NCBI RefSeq assembly: GCF_001557875.1
Contig: NZ_LNRF01000009.1
Span: forward strand, 1-64,000
Direction of reading: 5' to 3'
Origin: Vibrio splendidus
GTDB lineage: Bacteria; Pseudomonadota; Gammaproteobacteria; Enterobacterales; Vibrionaceae
Length of the DNA stretch: 64,000 nt
Made by a program: the position numbers and the translations under genes. The notes under the pieces were generated by a model. That model was not told where the DNA came from. It was given only the letters and a program-made list of their open reading frames with translations, and did not search any database. Shown piece by piece: positions 27,627 to 36,672 of the stretch; the stretch's first letter is position 1, and every line of letters begins with the position of its first letter.

Positions 27627-28451
27627 GTGAGTTCAAAATTCTCCGTATTATGCTCTCTATACTTTAAAGAGGAACCTGCCTATCTAGAGCAATGCTTCGA
27701 AAGCTTGGCTTGGCAAACACTTGAAGCTAACGAAGTAGTTGTGGTACATGATGGCCCTTTAACTGATGCACTATACGAGACGTTAGATAAATGGAAAAAA
27801 AAGCTTCCTATCAAAGAGGTCATATTACCTAAAAATGTTGGTTTAGGAGAAGCTTTAAATTCTGGGTTAAAAGAATGTAGCTATGATTTGGTAGTTAGGG
27901 TTGATACCGATGACATAAATCACCTAGACAGATTCGCTAAACAGGTAACTTATATGGATTCAAATATAGATGTTGCTGCGCTCAGTTGCAACATTAACGA
28001 ATTTGAGACAGACCCTAAATCACCTTCAAGAATAAGAACCGTACCTAGTTCTAACAAGATTAAAGCTTACTCCCTGAAACGAAACCCTATAAATCATATG
28101 GCTGTGATATTCCAAAAAAAAGCAATAATTGACGCTGGTAGTTATCAACATCTTCATTTCATGGAGGATTACTATTTATGGCTAAGGCTTCAAGCTAAAG
28201 GCTACTCATTAGCAAATGAAAATACTATATTAGTAAGCGCTAGAGTTGGTAATGGTATGCTAGAAAGAAGGCGTGGATTAAAGTATGCCAGAAGTGAAAT
28301 AAAGATAATGTTTCTAATGTATCAGTTAAAATTAACTAAAAACCCGGCGACGTTTATTTACTTTATCACAAGAGCATTAATACGTTTGCTTCCAACATCT
28401 ATCCTTTCGAAAATATATCAATCAAATCGAAGATCTAGATTATCCAATTAA
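27627..28451 (+). CDS. glycosyltransferase family 2
   Basis: The 274-aa GT-A enzyme adds a sugar to a lipid-linked intermediate. The fold shows EVVVVHDGPL, NVGLGEALNSGL and the DXD-type motif RVDTDD. The GTG start at 27627 is only two bases after the previous stop and has GGGGAGA upstream, so the two genes are co-transcribed. GC content falls from here on. A WKKK-encoding A8 run is at 27794-27801. Donor and acceptor are unknown. Confidence 0.88.
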   Translation: MSSKFSVLCSLYFKEEPAYLEQCFESLAWQTLEANEVVVVHDGPLTDALYETLDKWKKKLPIKEVILPKNVGLGEALNSGLKECSYDLVVRVDTDDINHLDRFAKQVTYMDSNIDVAALSCNINEFETDPKSPSRIRTVPSSNKIKAYSLKRNPINHMAVIFQKKAIIDAGSYQHLHFMEDYYLWLRLQAKGYSLANENTILVSARVGNGMLERRRGLKYARSEIKIMFLMYQLKLTKNPATFIYFITRALIRLLPTSILSKIYQSNRRSRLSN

Positions 28452-28487
28452 TCAATATAACCTGCTAGTGTAATGTCAACAGGTTTA

Positions 28488-29507
28488 TCAAGACATCATA
28501 AGCATAAAGTTTGAGAAGTAAACAAGATATATAAAATATGAGAAGGTGAAAAGCGGGATGGTAAACAAATATTTTTTGGGTAAATTTAACGCACCAGATA
28601 TAATTATAGGCTCTAATATATATCTTGTCATTTCAATTCTATATGAAGCATCCCCACCAATAACATCAAACAAGTTTATAATTGATAGGAATAAATACAC
28701 TTTAAAATATAGGCCACTTCTCAATTTTGGGTAAAACAGCAAGACCAAAGCCACTAATAAAATAGAGAATATGCTTGAAAAGCTTAAATTAAGAGAGAGT
28801 GATGAACCTTCAAAATAATAATTAAGTGCAGAAAAAATACTAAATGAAGATAATACATTAACAAACGGCACTAAAAATATAACAAAAGAAAATGCCAAAA
28901 CAAAAACAAAGCTCAACCGAACCTTTAGAATAGAAAAAATAACGGGTATAAAACTAAACACACCAGCAGCATGAAACAACATTGATGCAAAAGAAGAAAT
29001 CACTGCTTTATTCACATTATTCTTTTCAGAAAAATATATAGACCAAAGAAAAAAAGCGATAGCACCTCCATGTCTTATAACATTTCCAAAAAATGAATAA
29101 AAAGTAAACATTGATATTGTGAGAAGCACTGCCAGAACACCATTAGCAGCTATTAAATTTATCGCTGTTAATGTTAAAAAAACAGATGTAACCGTCTGTA
29201 AAAACATGATAATAGAAATATCATCTGTAAATAAAGTATAGATATAAATTTCAAACCAATAAAGCTTTTCAAAACTCAATCTTGGATATGTTTCAAAAAA
29301 ATCAACATACCCAACATTAGCCATTGTTTCGAACATACTATAATACGCTACTGTGTCATTACCTGAGTCATAACTCCGAAAGCCAATAACATAAGAAAGA
29401 CACAAGGTAACTAATAAAACATCATACCAAGTGGCTTTATCTCTAAGTTGAAGTATTAACAATAGGTATAAAGACAAAAAAAGTGATGTTAATAAATACT
29501 CGCTCAT
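28488..29507 (-). CDS. EpsG-family polysaccharide polymerase (Wzy-like)
   Basis: This 339-aa membrane protein has about ten hydrophobic segments. The IGFRSYDSGNDTVAYYSMF stretch and NVIRHGGAIAFFLWSIYF match the EpsG/Wzy family pattern (conserved Arg in a periplasmic loop). It should join flipped repeat units in the periplasm. It is last in the minus-strand operon and convergent with the glycosyltransferase at 27627. Codon use is very AT-rich. Confidence 0.82.
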   Translation of the reverse strand: MSEYLLTSLFLSLYLLLILQLRDKATWYDVLLVTLCLSYVIGFRSYDSGNDTVAYYSMFETMANVGYVDFFETYPRLSFEKLYWFEIYIYTLFTDDISIIMFLQTVTSVFLTLTAINLIAANGVLAVLLTISMFTFYSFFGNVIRHGGAIAFFLWSIYFSEKNNVNKAVISSFASMLFHAAGVFSFIPVIFSILKVRLSFVFVLAFSFVIFLVPFVNVLSSFSIFSALNYYFEGSSLSLNLSFSSIFSILLVALVLLFYPKLRSGLYFKVYLFLSIINLFDVIGGDASYRIEMTRYILEPIIISGALNLPKKYLFTIPLFTFSYFIYLVYFSNFMLMMS

Positions 29508-29570
29508 ATAACTCTACTAGTTTTTAATTGTAATTAAAGAAAAATATTCATGGTATAACATTACATATAG

Positions 29571-30710
29571 TTACTTTTCTACTGCTTCCTTCCAAAGAAG
29601 GCGGGATTTTTCTTCTGAAAATTCGTTAACTGTAGAACTAGTATCAAATGAATAACCTAATGTGAAATGATTAATAATTAATTTCGCCATCACAATTTCT
29701 GAACTATCCAAATCTAATTCAAAATTATATTCCTTTATTTGTGAATCACAAAGATAACCTACAGCCCCACAATTACCCTCCAATATTTCCCTTGGTCCTG
29801 TGTTACAATCCATAGCGACAACTGGAGTACCATGAGATATAGCTTCTAAAAGATTTAGTGGCATTCCTTCCCTTTCTGAGGTTGAGATTAACAAATCCGC
29901 ATCAGTATAATACTTCTTCAGATCGTTAGTATATCCTAAAAAAGTAACTCTCTTTTGAATATTTAGTTGAATTGCAAATTCTTTAAGCCTTTTCTCTTCA
30001 TCACCGATACCTGCAATTTTAAGCTCAAAATTAAATTCATCATGCTCACCTAATTTCTTCAATACCCGTAGTAAGCTGTCAATTCTTTTTGAAGAAACCA
30101 GACTGCCTACAGCTAACAGATGAACTGTGCTACCTTTATTTGGAGGTAGTATGGTTTTTCGGATAACACTAGAGAAATAAACTGAATTAGGAATACAAAC
30201 TGAATTGGTTAACTTGAATTTTTTTTTCGCCCTGGCCAAAGCATCTTTAGAGATAAAAACCGAAGATAGCCCTGAGCCGGAAAGGCTAATAAGGGTTTTT
30301 ATGAAAATTTTCTTTAATAGCCCTGCATCGTGGTAATACCCAGCGACATCAGTGTGATATACAGAAATGACTTTAACTCTTCTGAGTGACAGCAACCTAT
30401 ATATGTGGCTCAATAGTATAGGAAAAAAATGCATTGCAATTATATATTCTGTTCTATTTTCCTTCAGCTTTGAAAAGAAATGAGGTAATGATAACAAGTT
30501 TAAGTATAGCTTTCTGAGCCATCCAACGTTGTGTACGCGACTAGAAAAAAAATTGAAATAATAATCGCCATCAATATCACCATCAATTGTATCCGTGCAC
30601 CAAATTTTCACATTAACGGTATTGCTATCTCTAAGATAATTAAGACACTTTCTAGATTCTTTAGCTACACCTCCAGAATGAAGGTGAGGAGTTAATATAA
30701 CTATTGACAT
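29571..30710 (-). CDS. glycosyltransferase family 4
   Basis: The 379-aa GT-B enzyme has an amino-terminal acceptor domain (LTPHLHSGGVAKE) and a carboxy-terminal nucleotide-sugar domain with the retaining E-x7-E motif (SEREGMPLNLLEAISHGTPVV). An A9 run inside the ARAKKKFK codons (30219-30227) is a potential slippage point. The next gene upstream ends ten bases before it. The sugar is unknown. Confidence 0.88.
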   Translation of the reverse strand: MSIVILTPHLHSGGVAKESRKCLNYLRDSNTVNVKIWCTDTIDGDIDGDYYFNFFSSRVHNVGWLRKLYLNLLSLPHFFSKLKENRTEYIIAMHFFPILLSHIYRLLSLRRVKVISVYHTDVAGYYHDAGLLKKIFIKTLISLSGSGLSSVFISKDALARAKKKFKLTNSVCIPNSVYFSSVIRKTILPPNKGSTVHLLAVGSLVSSKRIDSLLRVLKKLGEHDEFNFELKIAGIGDEEKRLKEFAIQLNIQKRVTFLGYTNDLKKYYTDADLLISTSEREGMPLNLLEAISHGTPVVAMDCNTGPREILEGNCGAVGYLCDSQIKEYNFELDLDSSEIVMAKLIINHFTLGYSFDTSSTVNEFSEEKSRLLWKEAVEK

Positions 30711-30719
30711 AATCCCAAC

Positions 30720-31658
30720 TTAAATATTCCCGGAGAATTTTCTCCACTTAAAACTTCGTGCAAGAAATTTACTAGTTCTGTAAAAACTTAAAAAACCATT
30801 TTTCCGAGCATAATTGACATACAAAGAGATACCTTTCAAACCAAAGAATGCCATAACGTAATATAGGCCACGCTCAATTATCTTTTTAGCTTCGTCGTCT
30901 CTGCAGATATTAGAATCTTGCAAAAGTAGTTCAATTTTTTCTAGATAACTCCCTTTACCGACCTCAATGCCCAGATAATCGGATATGGCTTTATGACTAA
31001 TCTTTAATTGACTACCAATTTGACTTAAATTATATTTTCTTGAAACTTGATCATCATGAACTCTATACTTGAGTAAGGGTTCTACAATATTGCCTATATT
31101 ACCTATTTTTTGCATATCAACCCAATACATGTAATCTTCAGCGTCTTGGTACTCTTCTTTATACTCAATACCTGAAGACAAAAACATAACCGTAGGATGA
31201 TAAACAGGCGTTGAAAAAAAGCTTTGAATCATACAATGCTTAGGTTGTATTGGTAACTCACTAATCCCAGAACGAGAACCTATAAAAAAGGTTTGAGTTC
31301 CGCACAATATTAAATCACCATTAATTAACTTGTCTACTTGCATTTCAATTCTATTCGGTAATGATATATCGTCAGCATCCATTCTAGCAATATATTTCCC
31401 TTTAGATAAGGACAGCGCATAATTTAATGATTTAACGATGCCACTATTTTTTCGATGATATACAGTCAATCTGGAATCATATCTCGCCATTTTATCTAAG
31501 ATAGCACCACTATTATCGGTTGAACCGTCATTAACGACGATTACTTCCAATCTAGTGTAGGTTTGTTCCAATATTGATTCAACAGCTTCCTGGACATAAC
31601 CTTGTGCATTATACACGGGTATAATTACTGAAACCAATGGGTCTTCTAAAGCATTCAT
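30720..31658 (-). CDS. glycosyltransferase family 2
   Basis: The GT-A domain begins PLVSVIIPVYNAQ, with VVNDGSTDNS and the metal-binding ARMDADD motif. The product is about 312 aa. ATG 31658 is preferred because GAAGAGAG precedes it and the fold starts soon after; the start at 31709 would add 17 charged residues. It lies in the operon between wzx and the GT4 gene. Confidence 0.88.
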   Translation of the reverse strand: MNALEDPLVSVIIPVYNAQGYVQEAVESILEQTYTRLEVIVVNDGSTDNSGAILDKMARYDSRLTVYHRKNSGIVKSLNYALSLSKGKYIARMDADDISLPNRIEMQVDKLINGDLILCGTQTFFIGSRSGISELPIQPKHCMIQSFFSTPVYHPTVMFLSSGIEYKEEYQDAEDYMYWVDMQKIGNIGNIVEPLLKYRVHDDQVSRKYNLSQIGSQLKISHKAISDYLGIEVGKGSYLEKIELLLQDSNICRDDEAKKIIERGLYYVMAFFGLKGISLYVNYARKNGFLSFYRTSKFLARSFKWRKFSGNI

Positions 31659-31727
31659 ATCAAATCTCTCTTCAATTTTTTTATTTCTTAATCTCGGACT
31701 GTTGCGCAAAAGGACAATATCATCATT

Positions 31728-32966
31728 TCAGTTACTCGAAGAAATCTCATTATAGTTAATTAATATATAAAAAGTTCGATACATCAAACAAAAAGACTCA
31801 CTTAGCAAAACTATAATGGCCATATTTGCAGCATCTATTTCGAATAAAAAATACGTTAACATTGTAAATGAGCAATAACAAAAAAAAGTATATAATGAAC
31901 TTCTATTTACAATTTTTTGAAAATTAAATGCCCCCAAAAGTGGGTAACCCAATAGCATAGAAAGCAAACTAACCAAAGAAGAGAGCAAAAATATATCAAG
32001 TATAACTTTTACATCATCAAACTTGATGTCATTTGATAAAAACCGAATAACGTCTTCTGAATAGAAATAAACCAATGATATACAAAAGGTTGCTGATAAT
32101 AATATAAAAACAACTAATCGGCAATATAAACTGATATTTTTCGTTCGACACATGTATGGATAAAGACTAGTTGTCACAATCCCCATCATACTCTTTATTG
32201 CAGCATATATTTTCTCTGCTATTGAGTATATTCCAACAACATGGTTTCCAAAAAAAACACCCAATATAATAACACTCATATTTGAATAGGCAGAGAAAGC
32301 AGCTCTAGAGTAGAAATAACCCCATGCTGACTTATATAACAATGTCAAATTTTTAATGTTAAGCTTATCAAATCTAAAAATTAGGACTTCGTCATTTGAC
32401 AAAAGAAAATACTGGACCATTACCATTAACAAACATGATATGACAGATGCCAAAATGAGATACTCTTCATCAACTCTTAACCAACTAAGTAACAAAACAA
32501 AAATTATAAAGAAAGTACGCTCAATAATATATGCAACACTCAATGCTTTTATTTTTTCTCGGCCTTGTAGTAGCCAAGATACATTAAAACTTTGAATAAT
32601 TAAGTAAAGTGTAATGATACCAATGCTAACAAACGAAACATTTGAGATTGAGCCATATATCAACAATATTAAACTTACAAAAAAAGTATTAATCAACCGT
32701 GAAATGGTAACGTTTTGAAATATATATTCATCGTGTTTTTTTTCAGCTACAACCTTTGGTAAATAGACGTTATAACCATAATCTACTAACTGAGTAGCTA
32801 TCCCTATAATAGCTAGTAACGTCGCAAAAACACCATACCCAGAAACTCCATATTGTTTAGTCAAAATTGCAATATATACAATAGGGGCAAAAAAGCCAAA
32901 AACGCGTACAACACCCAAAGACATAATTTTCAAACTCAAGTCTATAAAATCGTTTTTACTAGACAT
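31728..32966 (-). CDS. Wzx-type polysaccharide flippase
   Basis: The 412-aa protein has about 12 hydrophobic helices and the start MSLGVVRVFGFFAPIVYIAIL. This pattern fits the polysaccharide branch of the MOP superfamily. It should flip undecaprenyl-linked repeat units across the inner membrane for the EpsG-like polymerase. An A8 run lies at AEKKHDE codons. Sequence identity in this family is low, so the call rests on topology and context. Confidence 0.83.
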   Translation of the reverse strand: MSSKNDFIDLSLKIMSLGVVRVFGFFAPIVYIAILTKQYGVSGYGVFATLLAIIGIATQLVDYGYNVYLPKVVAEKKHDEYIFQNVTISRLINTFFVSLILLIYGSISNVSFVSIGIITLYLIIQSFNVSWLLQGREKIKALSVAYIIERTFFIIFVLLLSWLRVDEEYLILASVISCLLMVMVQYFLLSNDEVLIFRFDKLNIKNLTLLYKSAWGYFYSRAAFSAYSNMSVIILGVFFGNHVVGIYSIAEKIYAAIKSMMGIVTTSLYPYMCRTKNISLYCRLVVFILLSATFCISLVYFYSEDVIRFLSNDIKFDDVKVILDIFLLSSLVSLLSMLLGYPLLGAFNFQKIVNRSSLYTFFCYCSFTMLTYFLFEIDAANMAIIVLLSESFCLMYRTFYILINYNEISSSN

Positions 32967-32969
32967 TAT

Positions 32970-33800
32970 TTACAACTTTATATCTATTGCATGCCATACA
33001 CGCTTTTCTTCATCTGGTAACTCCATATAGTCACTACCATATCTTATAGTTAACCACTCATCTAAAGAGCTTGGAGCTGGAAATTTACGCCCCTCAAACT
33101 CTATATTTTTAAGCGGATATAGCAATTTATCACTCATAAAACCCAGCTCTGCAGGCACTTCAATACCAAAGCCTAAAATCCTATTGCTTCGACTAGATTT
33201 ACGATTCATTAATTTTGATTGTTTTTCAATGAGATAATCAAGCACGTACCACGGAAAAATATTAGCCAGTTTTGATAATACTCGTCTAACCTGAGAGTTG
33301 TGGTCAATATATACGGATATCGTTTTTAGGTAATAAATTCTAACTAATAGTCTTTCAAAAACATGCCTAAATATTTTATTTTTTGAATAATAGTCCACTG
33401 GAAATATATCCACAAATAATCCTCTGTGTGATTTATCAAAATCTGAAGGCATTTGCAAATCATCAGCTTCTATCACTTTAGTATTATTCAATCTAACTTT
33501 ACAAGGCAGTGTTCTTTTGAAATAAAAATTATCTGTCTTAGGAGTTTGTAAAAACAAGTCACTTGGAAACTGATCACTAGTTAGTTTTATAAACTTGTTA
33601 AAGTCTTGCCTGGTCATACATATATCAATATCGTCATCCCATGGGATAAATCCTTTATGCCTAACTGCACCTAATAAAGTACCTCCGTCAAGCCAATACG
33701 ATATATCATTTCTTTTACATATTTCATCTACTGAAATTAAAATATCCAACATTTTAAATTGAGCAGATCTTAATGTTTTGCTATCAACTTTTTCTTTCAT
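32970..33800 (-). CDS. LicD-family phosphotransferase
   Basis: The 276-aa protein carries the LicD core: WLDGGTLLGAVRHKGFIPW followed by DDDID. LicD-family enzymes move a phospho-alcohol (phosphocholine, or other nucleotide-activated phosphate groups) from a CDP donor to a sugar. The nucleotidyltransferase-HAD pair at 34236-35737 could supply the donor. The gene ends three bases before wzx. The substrate is not shown by the sequence. Confidence 0.87.
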   Translation of the reverse strand: MKEKVDSKTLRSAQFKMLDILISVDEICKRNDISYWLDGGTLLGAVRHKGFIPWDDDIDICMTRQDFNKFIKLTSDQFPSDLFLQTPKTDNFYFKRTLPCKVRLNNTKVIEADDLQMPSDFDKSHRGLFVDIFPVDYYSKNKIFRHVFERLLVRIYYLKTISVYIDHNSQVRRVLSKLANIFPWYVLDYLIEKQSKLMNRKSSRSNRILGFGIEVPAELGFMSDKLLYPLKNIEFEGRKFPAPSSLDEWLTIRYGSDYMELPDEEKRVWHAIDIKL

Positions 33801-34235
33801 AAAAACTCACTAACATGAGAACACTCTATCGAAGTGGTCAACTAATTTGGCCACGGATTATATTCTAACCAAAACAATCATACTGATTAATGTGGGAGGA
33901 ATCGTCATTAGATTAATATAGTTCAACTGGACTACAACCTCTCACCATTAATTTATAGGCATACTTAAACCAATCACTTAACTGATATTCATGTGGGCTC
34001 TTTTTAAAGAACCCACTTTTAAAAAGTATTTAGCTAATCCAAATAATATTTACAAAAACATACGATCCCTTACCAAGATTTACAAAAAAACCTTATTAGA
34101 AATTTTTAATATGGAAAACTTAAAAATTAACAGTTATCTATCAAAAAATTAAAACTATTAGACAAAGAAAAACATGGAGGAAAATCTAGATTCTCTTTTT
34201 AATACGCCACCAAAGAGGATATTGCTCTACCTAAT
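33801..34235. other. AT-rich gap between LicD and HAD genes
   Basis: No intact gene is present. The stretch contains a short coding remnant (33913-34029) and an interrupted inverted repeat (TGGTCAA CTAAT TTGGCCA, 33836-33854) that looks like a terminus of an insertion element. A hairpin (AGTGGGTTC / GAACCCACT, 33995-34019 region) may act as a terminator. Confidence 0.4.
33913..34029 (-). pseudogene. possible carboxy-terminal gene remnant
   Basis: On the minus strand an open stretch of 38 codons without a start encodes a protein-like tail (SGFFKKSPHEYQLSDWFKYA and YKLMVRGCSPVELY) ending in TAA. An in-frame stop closes it upstream. It could be the end of a deleted polysaccharide gene. The family is not recognised, so this is tentative. 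Confidence 0.3.
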
Positions 34236-35009
34236 TTAATCGTATTGTGAAATTCTTGATATGTCTTTCAAAACAAAAGTTGCAGCGCTCGGAGATTTTT
34301 CAACCTCATCTCTTGTTGTATCGCCAGAAAGTACAAGTATAGAATCTATGGATGCATTATTTGCCATTGCTATATCAGTGTACAATCTATCCCCTATCAT
34401 AATTATTTCATCTGAAGCTATATTTTGTTCTTTCATCAAAAACTCTATAACCTCGGGGTTTGGTTTTCCAAAAACTTTAAAAACCTTTCTATTTGTCGTT
34501 TTTTCAATCATCGATGTTAATAAACCAATATCAGGGACAGGGCCGTTTTCAGTAGGACAAACCGGATCGCAATGAGTTGCGATAAAGTCTACACCTTGAT
34601 TAATTAACCTACATGCATCAACTAATTTTGAGTATTCTAATTCTGTATCATAGCCTAGCACTACAAACTCTGGATTATACGAGCAAATATCTATATTGGC
34701 ATCTAAGATGGTTTTCTTTAAGCTCTTAGTTCCCAAAACATACACTTTTTTTACTTGCATCTCTTTTAAATAATTTACAGTTGCATCGGTAGATAAAATT
34801 ATTTGCTCTTCTACTGCACTAAGTCCTAGATTACCTAACCTTTTCACATAGTCTAATTTATTTTTAGAGGAGTTATTGGAAACATAAAATATCTTTTTCC
34901 CGTTTTTTTCTAGTTTTTTTATCGCATCAACAGCACCGTTTATCTTATCATTACCAACATAAACGGTACCATCTAGATCAAAACAATAATATTTATAATC
35001 AGTTAATCT
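34236..35009 (-). CDS. HAD-IIA family phosphatase (downstream half of slippage fusion)
   Basis: This 257-codon stretch encodes a full NagD-type HAD phosphatase: nucleophile motif CFDLDGTVYVG, VSNNSSK, GKPNPEVIEF and MIGDRLYTDI. It has no ATG, GTG or TTG before the GTG at 34847, and starting there would delete the catalytic DLDGT motif. Reading in frame continues upstream into the A11 run that ends the nucleotidyltransferase gene. It is therefore probably made only as a fusion, by a -1 shift or by a change of tract length. HAD-IIA relatives dephosphorylate small sugar or glycerol phosphates. Confidence 0.85.
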   Translation of the reverse strand, partial: RLTDYKYYCFDLDGTVYVGNDKINGAVDAIKKLEKNGKKIFYVSNNSSKNKLDYVKRLGNLGLSAVEEQIILSTDATVNYLKEMQVKKVYVLGTKSLKKTILDANIDICSYNPEFVVLGYDTELEYSKLVDACRLINQGVDFIATHCDPVCPTENGPVPDIGLLTSMIEKTTNRKVFKVFGKPNPEVIEFLMKEQNIASDEIIMIGDRLYTDIAMANNASIDSILVLSGDTTRDEVEKSPSAATFVLKDISRISQYD

Positions 35010-35737
35010 TTTTTTTTTTGAGAAAATATCTCATCAGATAAAGCTAAATCATCATAATTATCAATTTCAACCCATGGTAAACCTTCTATATCAAAAGCCT
35101 CAAATTTCAGAATTTGTGATTGAAACAGTCGCTGCATAGCAACTTCAGTCCAATCTTTAAGGTTCTTATCTACTTCGATAATACTCTCCAATTCATTGAA
35201 AAACAAATTACTAGATTCTTCAGAGAATTTATAAAAATCGATAGAACAGCCAAAAGAGTTACTTTCTGTCACTTGTTTTGATATATCTACAATTTTATTA
35301 TTTGAATTCAATGATACTTTCATTGATTCATCATTGAATAGCCCAGCATCTACTGCAACCAGATCTGTTCGATTATCATTTAACATTTTCGATACTAAAG
35401 AAGAATCAACGCTCAGATCTGCATTGTTTAAAATAAAGGCTTTTCCTTTGACATACTCTTTAGCCAAATAAAATGAGTACATATTATTTGTATCTTCATA
35501 GATAGTGTTTTCTACAATTGTAATGTTAAAATCTTTAATATGTTTACAATAGTCTTTAATTGCTTGCCCTTCATAGCCAACAACAATAATTAACTCTTTA
35601 ATCCCTGCTTCTTTGTAAGTGTCCAACTGGTATTGTAGGATTGTTTTTCCTGCAGTTGTAACTAAGCATTTAGGCTTATCGTTCGTCATTGGACGTAAAC
35701 GAGAGCCCACACCAGCGGCTAAAATAACAGCAATCAT
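35003..35737 (-). CDS. LicC-like nucleotidyltransferase
   Basis: The 244-aa protein has the sugar/phosphocholine nucleotidyltransferase fold: VILAAGVGSRLRPMTNDKPK, then NNADLSVDS for the metal site, and the carboxy-terminal PWVEIDNYDDL typical of CTP:phosphocholine-type enzymes. It probably makes a CDP-activated compound for the LicD protein two genes on. It ends in SQKKKD, encoded by an A11 run, and the HAD domain follows in the -1 frame. A shift would yield a fusion of about 500 aa. It is first in the operon, after the ops-like element. Confidence 0.87.
   Translation of the reverse strand: MIAVILAAGVGSRLRPMTNDKPKCLVTTAGKTILQYQLDTYKEAGIKELIIVVGYEGQAIKDYCKHIKDFNITIVENTIYEDTNNMYSFYLAKEYVKGKAFILNNADLSVDSSLVSKMLNDNRTDLVAVDAGLFNDESMKVSLNSNNKIVDISKQVTESNSFGCSIDFYKFSEESSNLFFNELESIIEVDKNLKDWTEVAMQRLFQSQILKFEAFDIEGLPWVEIDNYDDLALSDEIFSQKKKD
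35009..35019 (-). other. A11 slippery tract joining two reading frames
   Basis: Eleven A on the minus strand read CAA AAA AAA AAA GAT TAA in the nucleotidyltransferase frame. A -1 shift on A-AAA-AAA gives AGA TTA ACT and enters the HAD frame. Tracts of 12 or 9 A would fuse the genes outright. Downstream sequence is AU-rich with no obvious stimulatory stem. Confidence 0.85.
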
Positions 35738-35939
35738 AATTATTCATTCCTTATAATTTAACATTTAAATTTCAGTACTTTAAATAGTACTGAGACACTT
35801 TTAATTCACTTTGATATATTTCATGTTGAATAATACATGTACAATATAGCTTTTATTGTTTTTAGTAACATTCACATACGGAAAAACAGTCTTTCAATGG
35901 CTTGTAGCACTTATGACTTGCCATCCACTCGCATTTGGG
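35738..35939. other. leader of the minus-strand exopolysaccharide operon
   Basis: This untranslated leader between the ops-like site and the first gene is AT-rich. I see an AGTACT-centred inverted repeat (CAGTACTTTAAATAGTACTG, 35775-35794) and no gene. The interval 35986-36100 also lacks a gene. Confidence 0.4.
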
Positions 35940-35985
35940 TACGCTGCCGCCCTTAGGTTTGGCTCCTACAGGCAATGAATCACAA
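35940..35985 (-). promoter_or_regulatory. JUMPstart/ops-like RfaH element
   Basis: The minus strand reads GGCGGCAGCGTA at 35940-35951, one base from the ops core GGCGGTAGCGT. It is preceded by a JUMPstart-like TGTAGGAGCCAAACCTAAGG. It lies about 200 bp before the nucleotidyltransferase gene, the first of a long polysaccharide operon. RfaH recruitment is an inference. Confidence 0.6.
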
Positions 35986-36100
35986 TTTTTCACTGTGCTT
36001 CAGGTTTATGCGTTTTTCATACGGTTTTAATTTGCTGCGTAGTCTAGCAAATCAAGTGCATATTGACCAGTTTGCAATTTACCTAATTCTGACAAGTGCC

Positions 36101-36475
36101 TCAGAAAGCATTGACCCAGCGGGAGCATTGTACGTCTTGTAGGTACTGAGTGCCTATGTGGTATCGGTTTTCTTGTGCTGCGTCGCAGTAGCGTTTTTCT
36201 ATATCAATGAAAATATTGCCGTTGCGGCACAGCGAGACGAAGCTTGGGTTGTTATTCACAACCAATAACGCTTTAATCTCTGTGCGTGTTAGCCCTTGTG
36301 GGTAGTGGTTAACCAGCAGTTTCAAGAACTCGCCAATGCGCCCTTCAACTCGCGCTATCTCTTTTTCTAAAATGGTGACTTTTTCTTCCGTTGTCAGTTT
36401 CTTTGGGCTGATATCGTCCATTTGCCCTCTCCCTAATTCTACTTTTGTATCTTGACGTTTTTTGTCTACATTCAC
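36101..36475 (-). CDS. small protein of unknown function, phage-like context
   Basis: I do not recognise this 124-aa protein. Residues 25-55 are predicted to form a charged coiled helix (TTEEKVTILEKEIARVEGRI). A Cys-containing segment (FVSLCRNGNIF ... KRYCDAAQENRYHIG) follows, and resembles the product of a small regulatory or replication-accessory gene. It lies 197 bp downstream of the HTH protein gene on the same strand and may share its transcript. Base composition is higher in GC than the flanking polysaccharide genes. Confidence 0.6.
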   Translation of the reverse strand: MNVDKKRQDTKVELGRGQMDDISPKKLTTEEKVTILEKEIARVEGRIGEFLKLLVNHYPQGLTRTEIKALLVVNNNPSFVSLCRNGNIFIDIEKRYCDAAQENRYHIGTQYLQDVQCSRWVNAF

Positions 36476-36672
36476 GTTTGGTCTGCCTTAACCTTTGGTT
36501 TACCTTAGCTTTTGGTTTCCTAAGCTCTTGGTTTTCAATAGCTTTGAGCTGTGTGAACTAGCGCTTAGTCTGTGAATAATCGAATGGTCACTGCTTAGAA
36601 TCCGTGCCGGGCGATTTGGATTGAACTAGGGCCTTGATACGCGCTTCGAACGGGTTAGTGGTGCTTTTGGCT

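Noticed and set aside
34236..34847. HAD phosphatase starting at GTG 34847
   Set aside because: This start would remove the DLDGT nucleophile motif that is encoded in frame upstream, so the product would be inactive.
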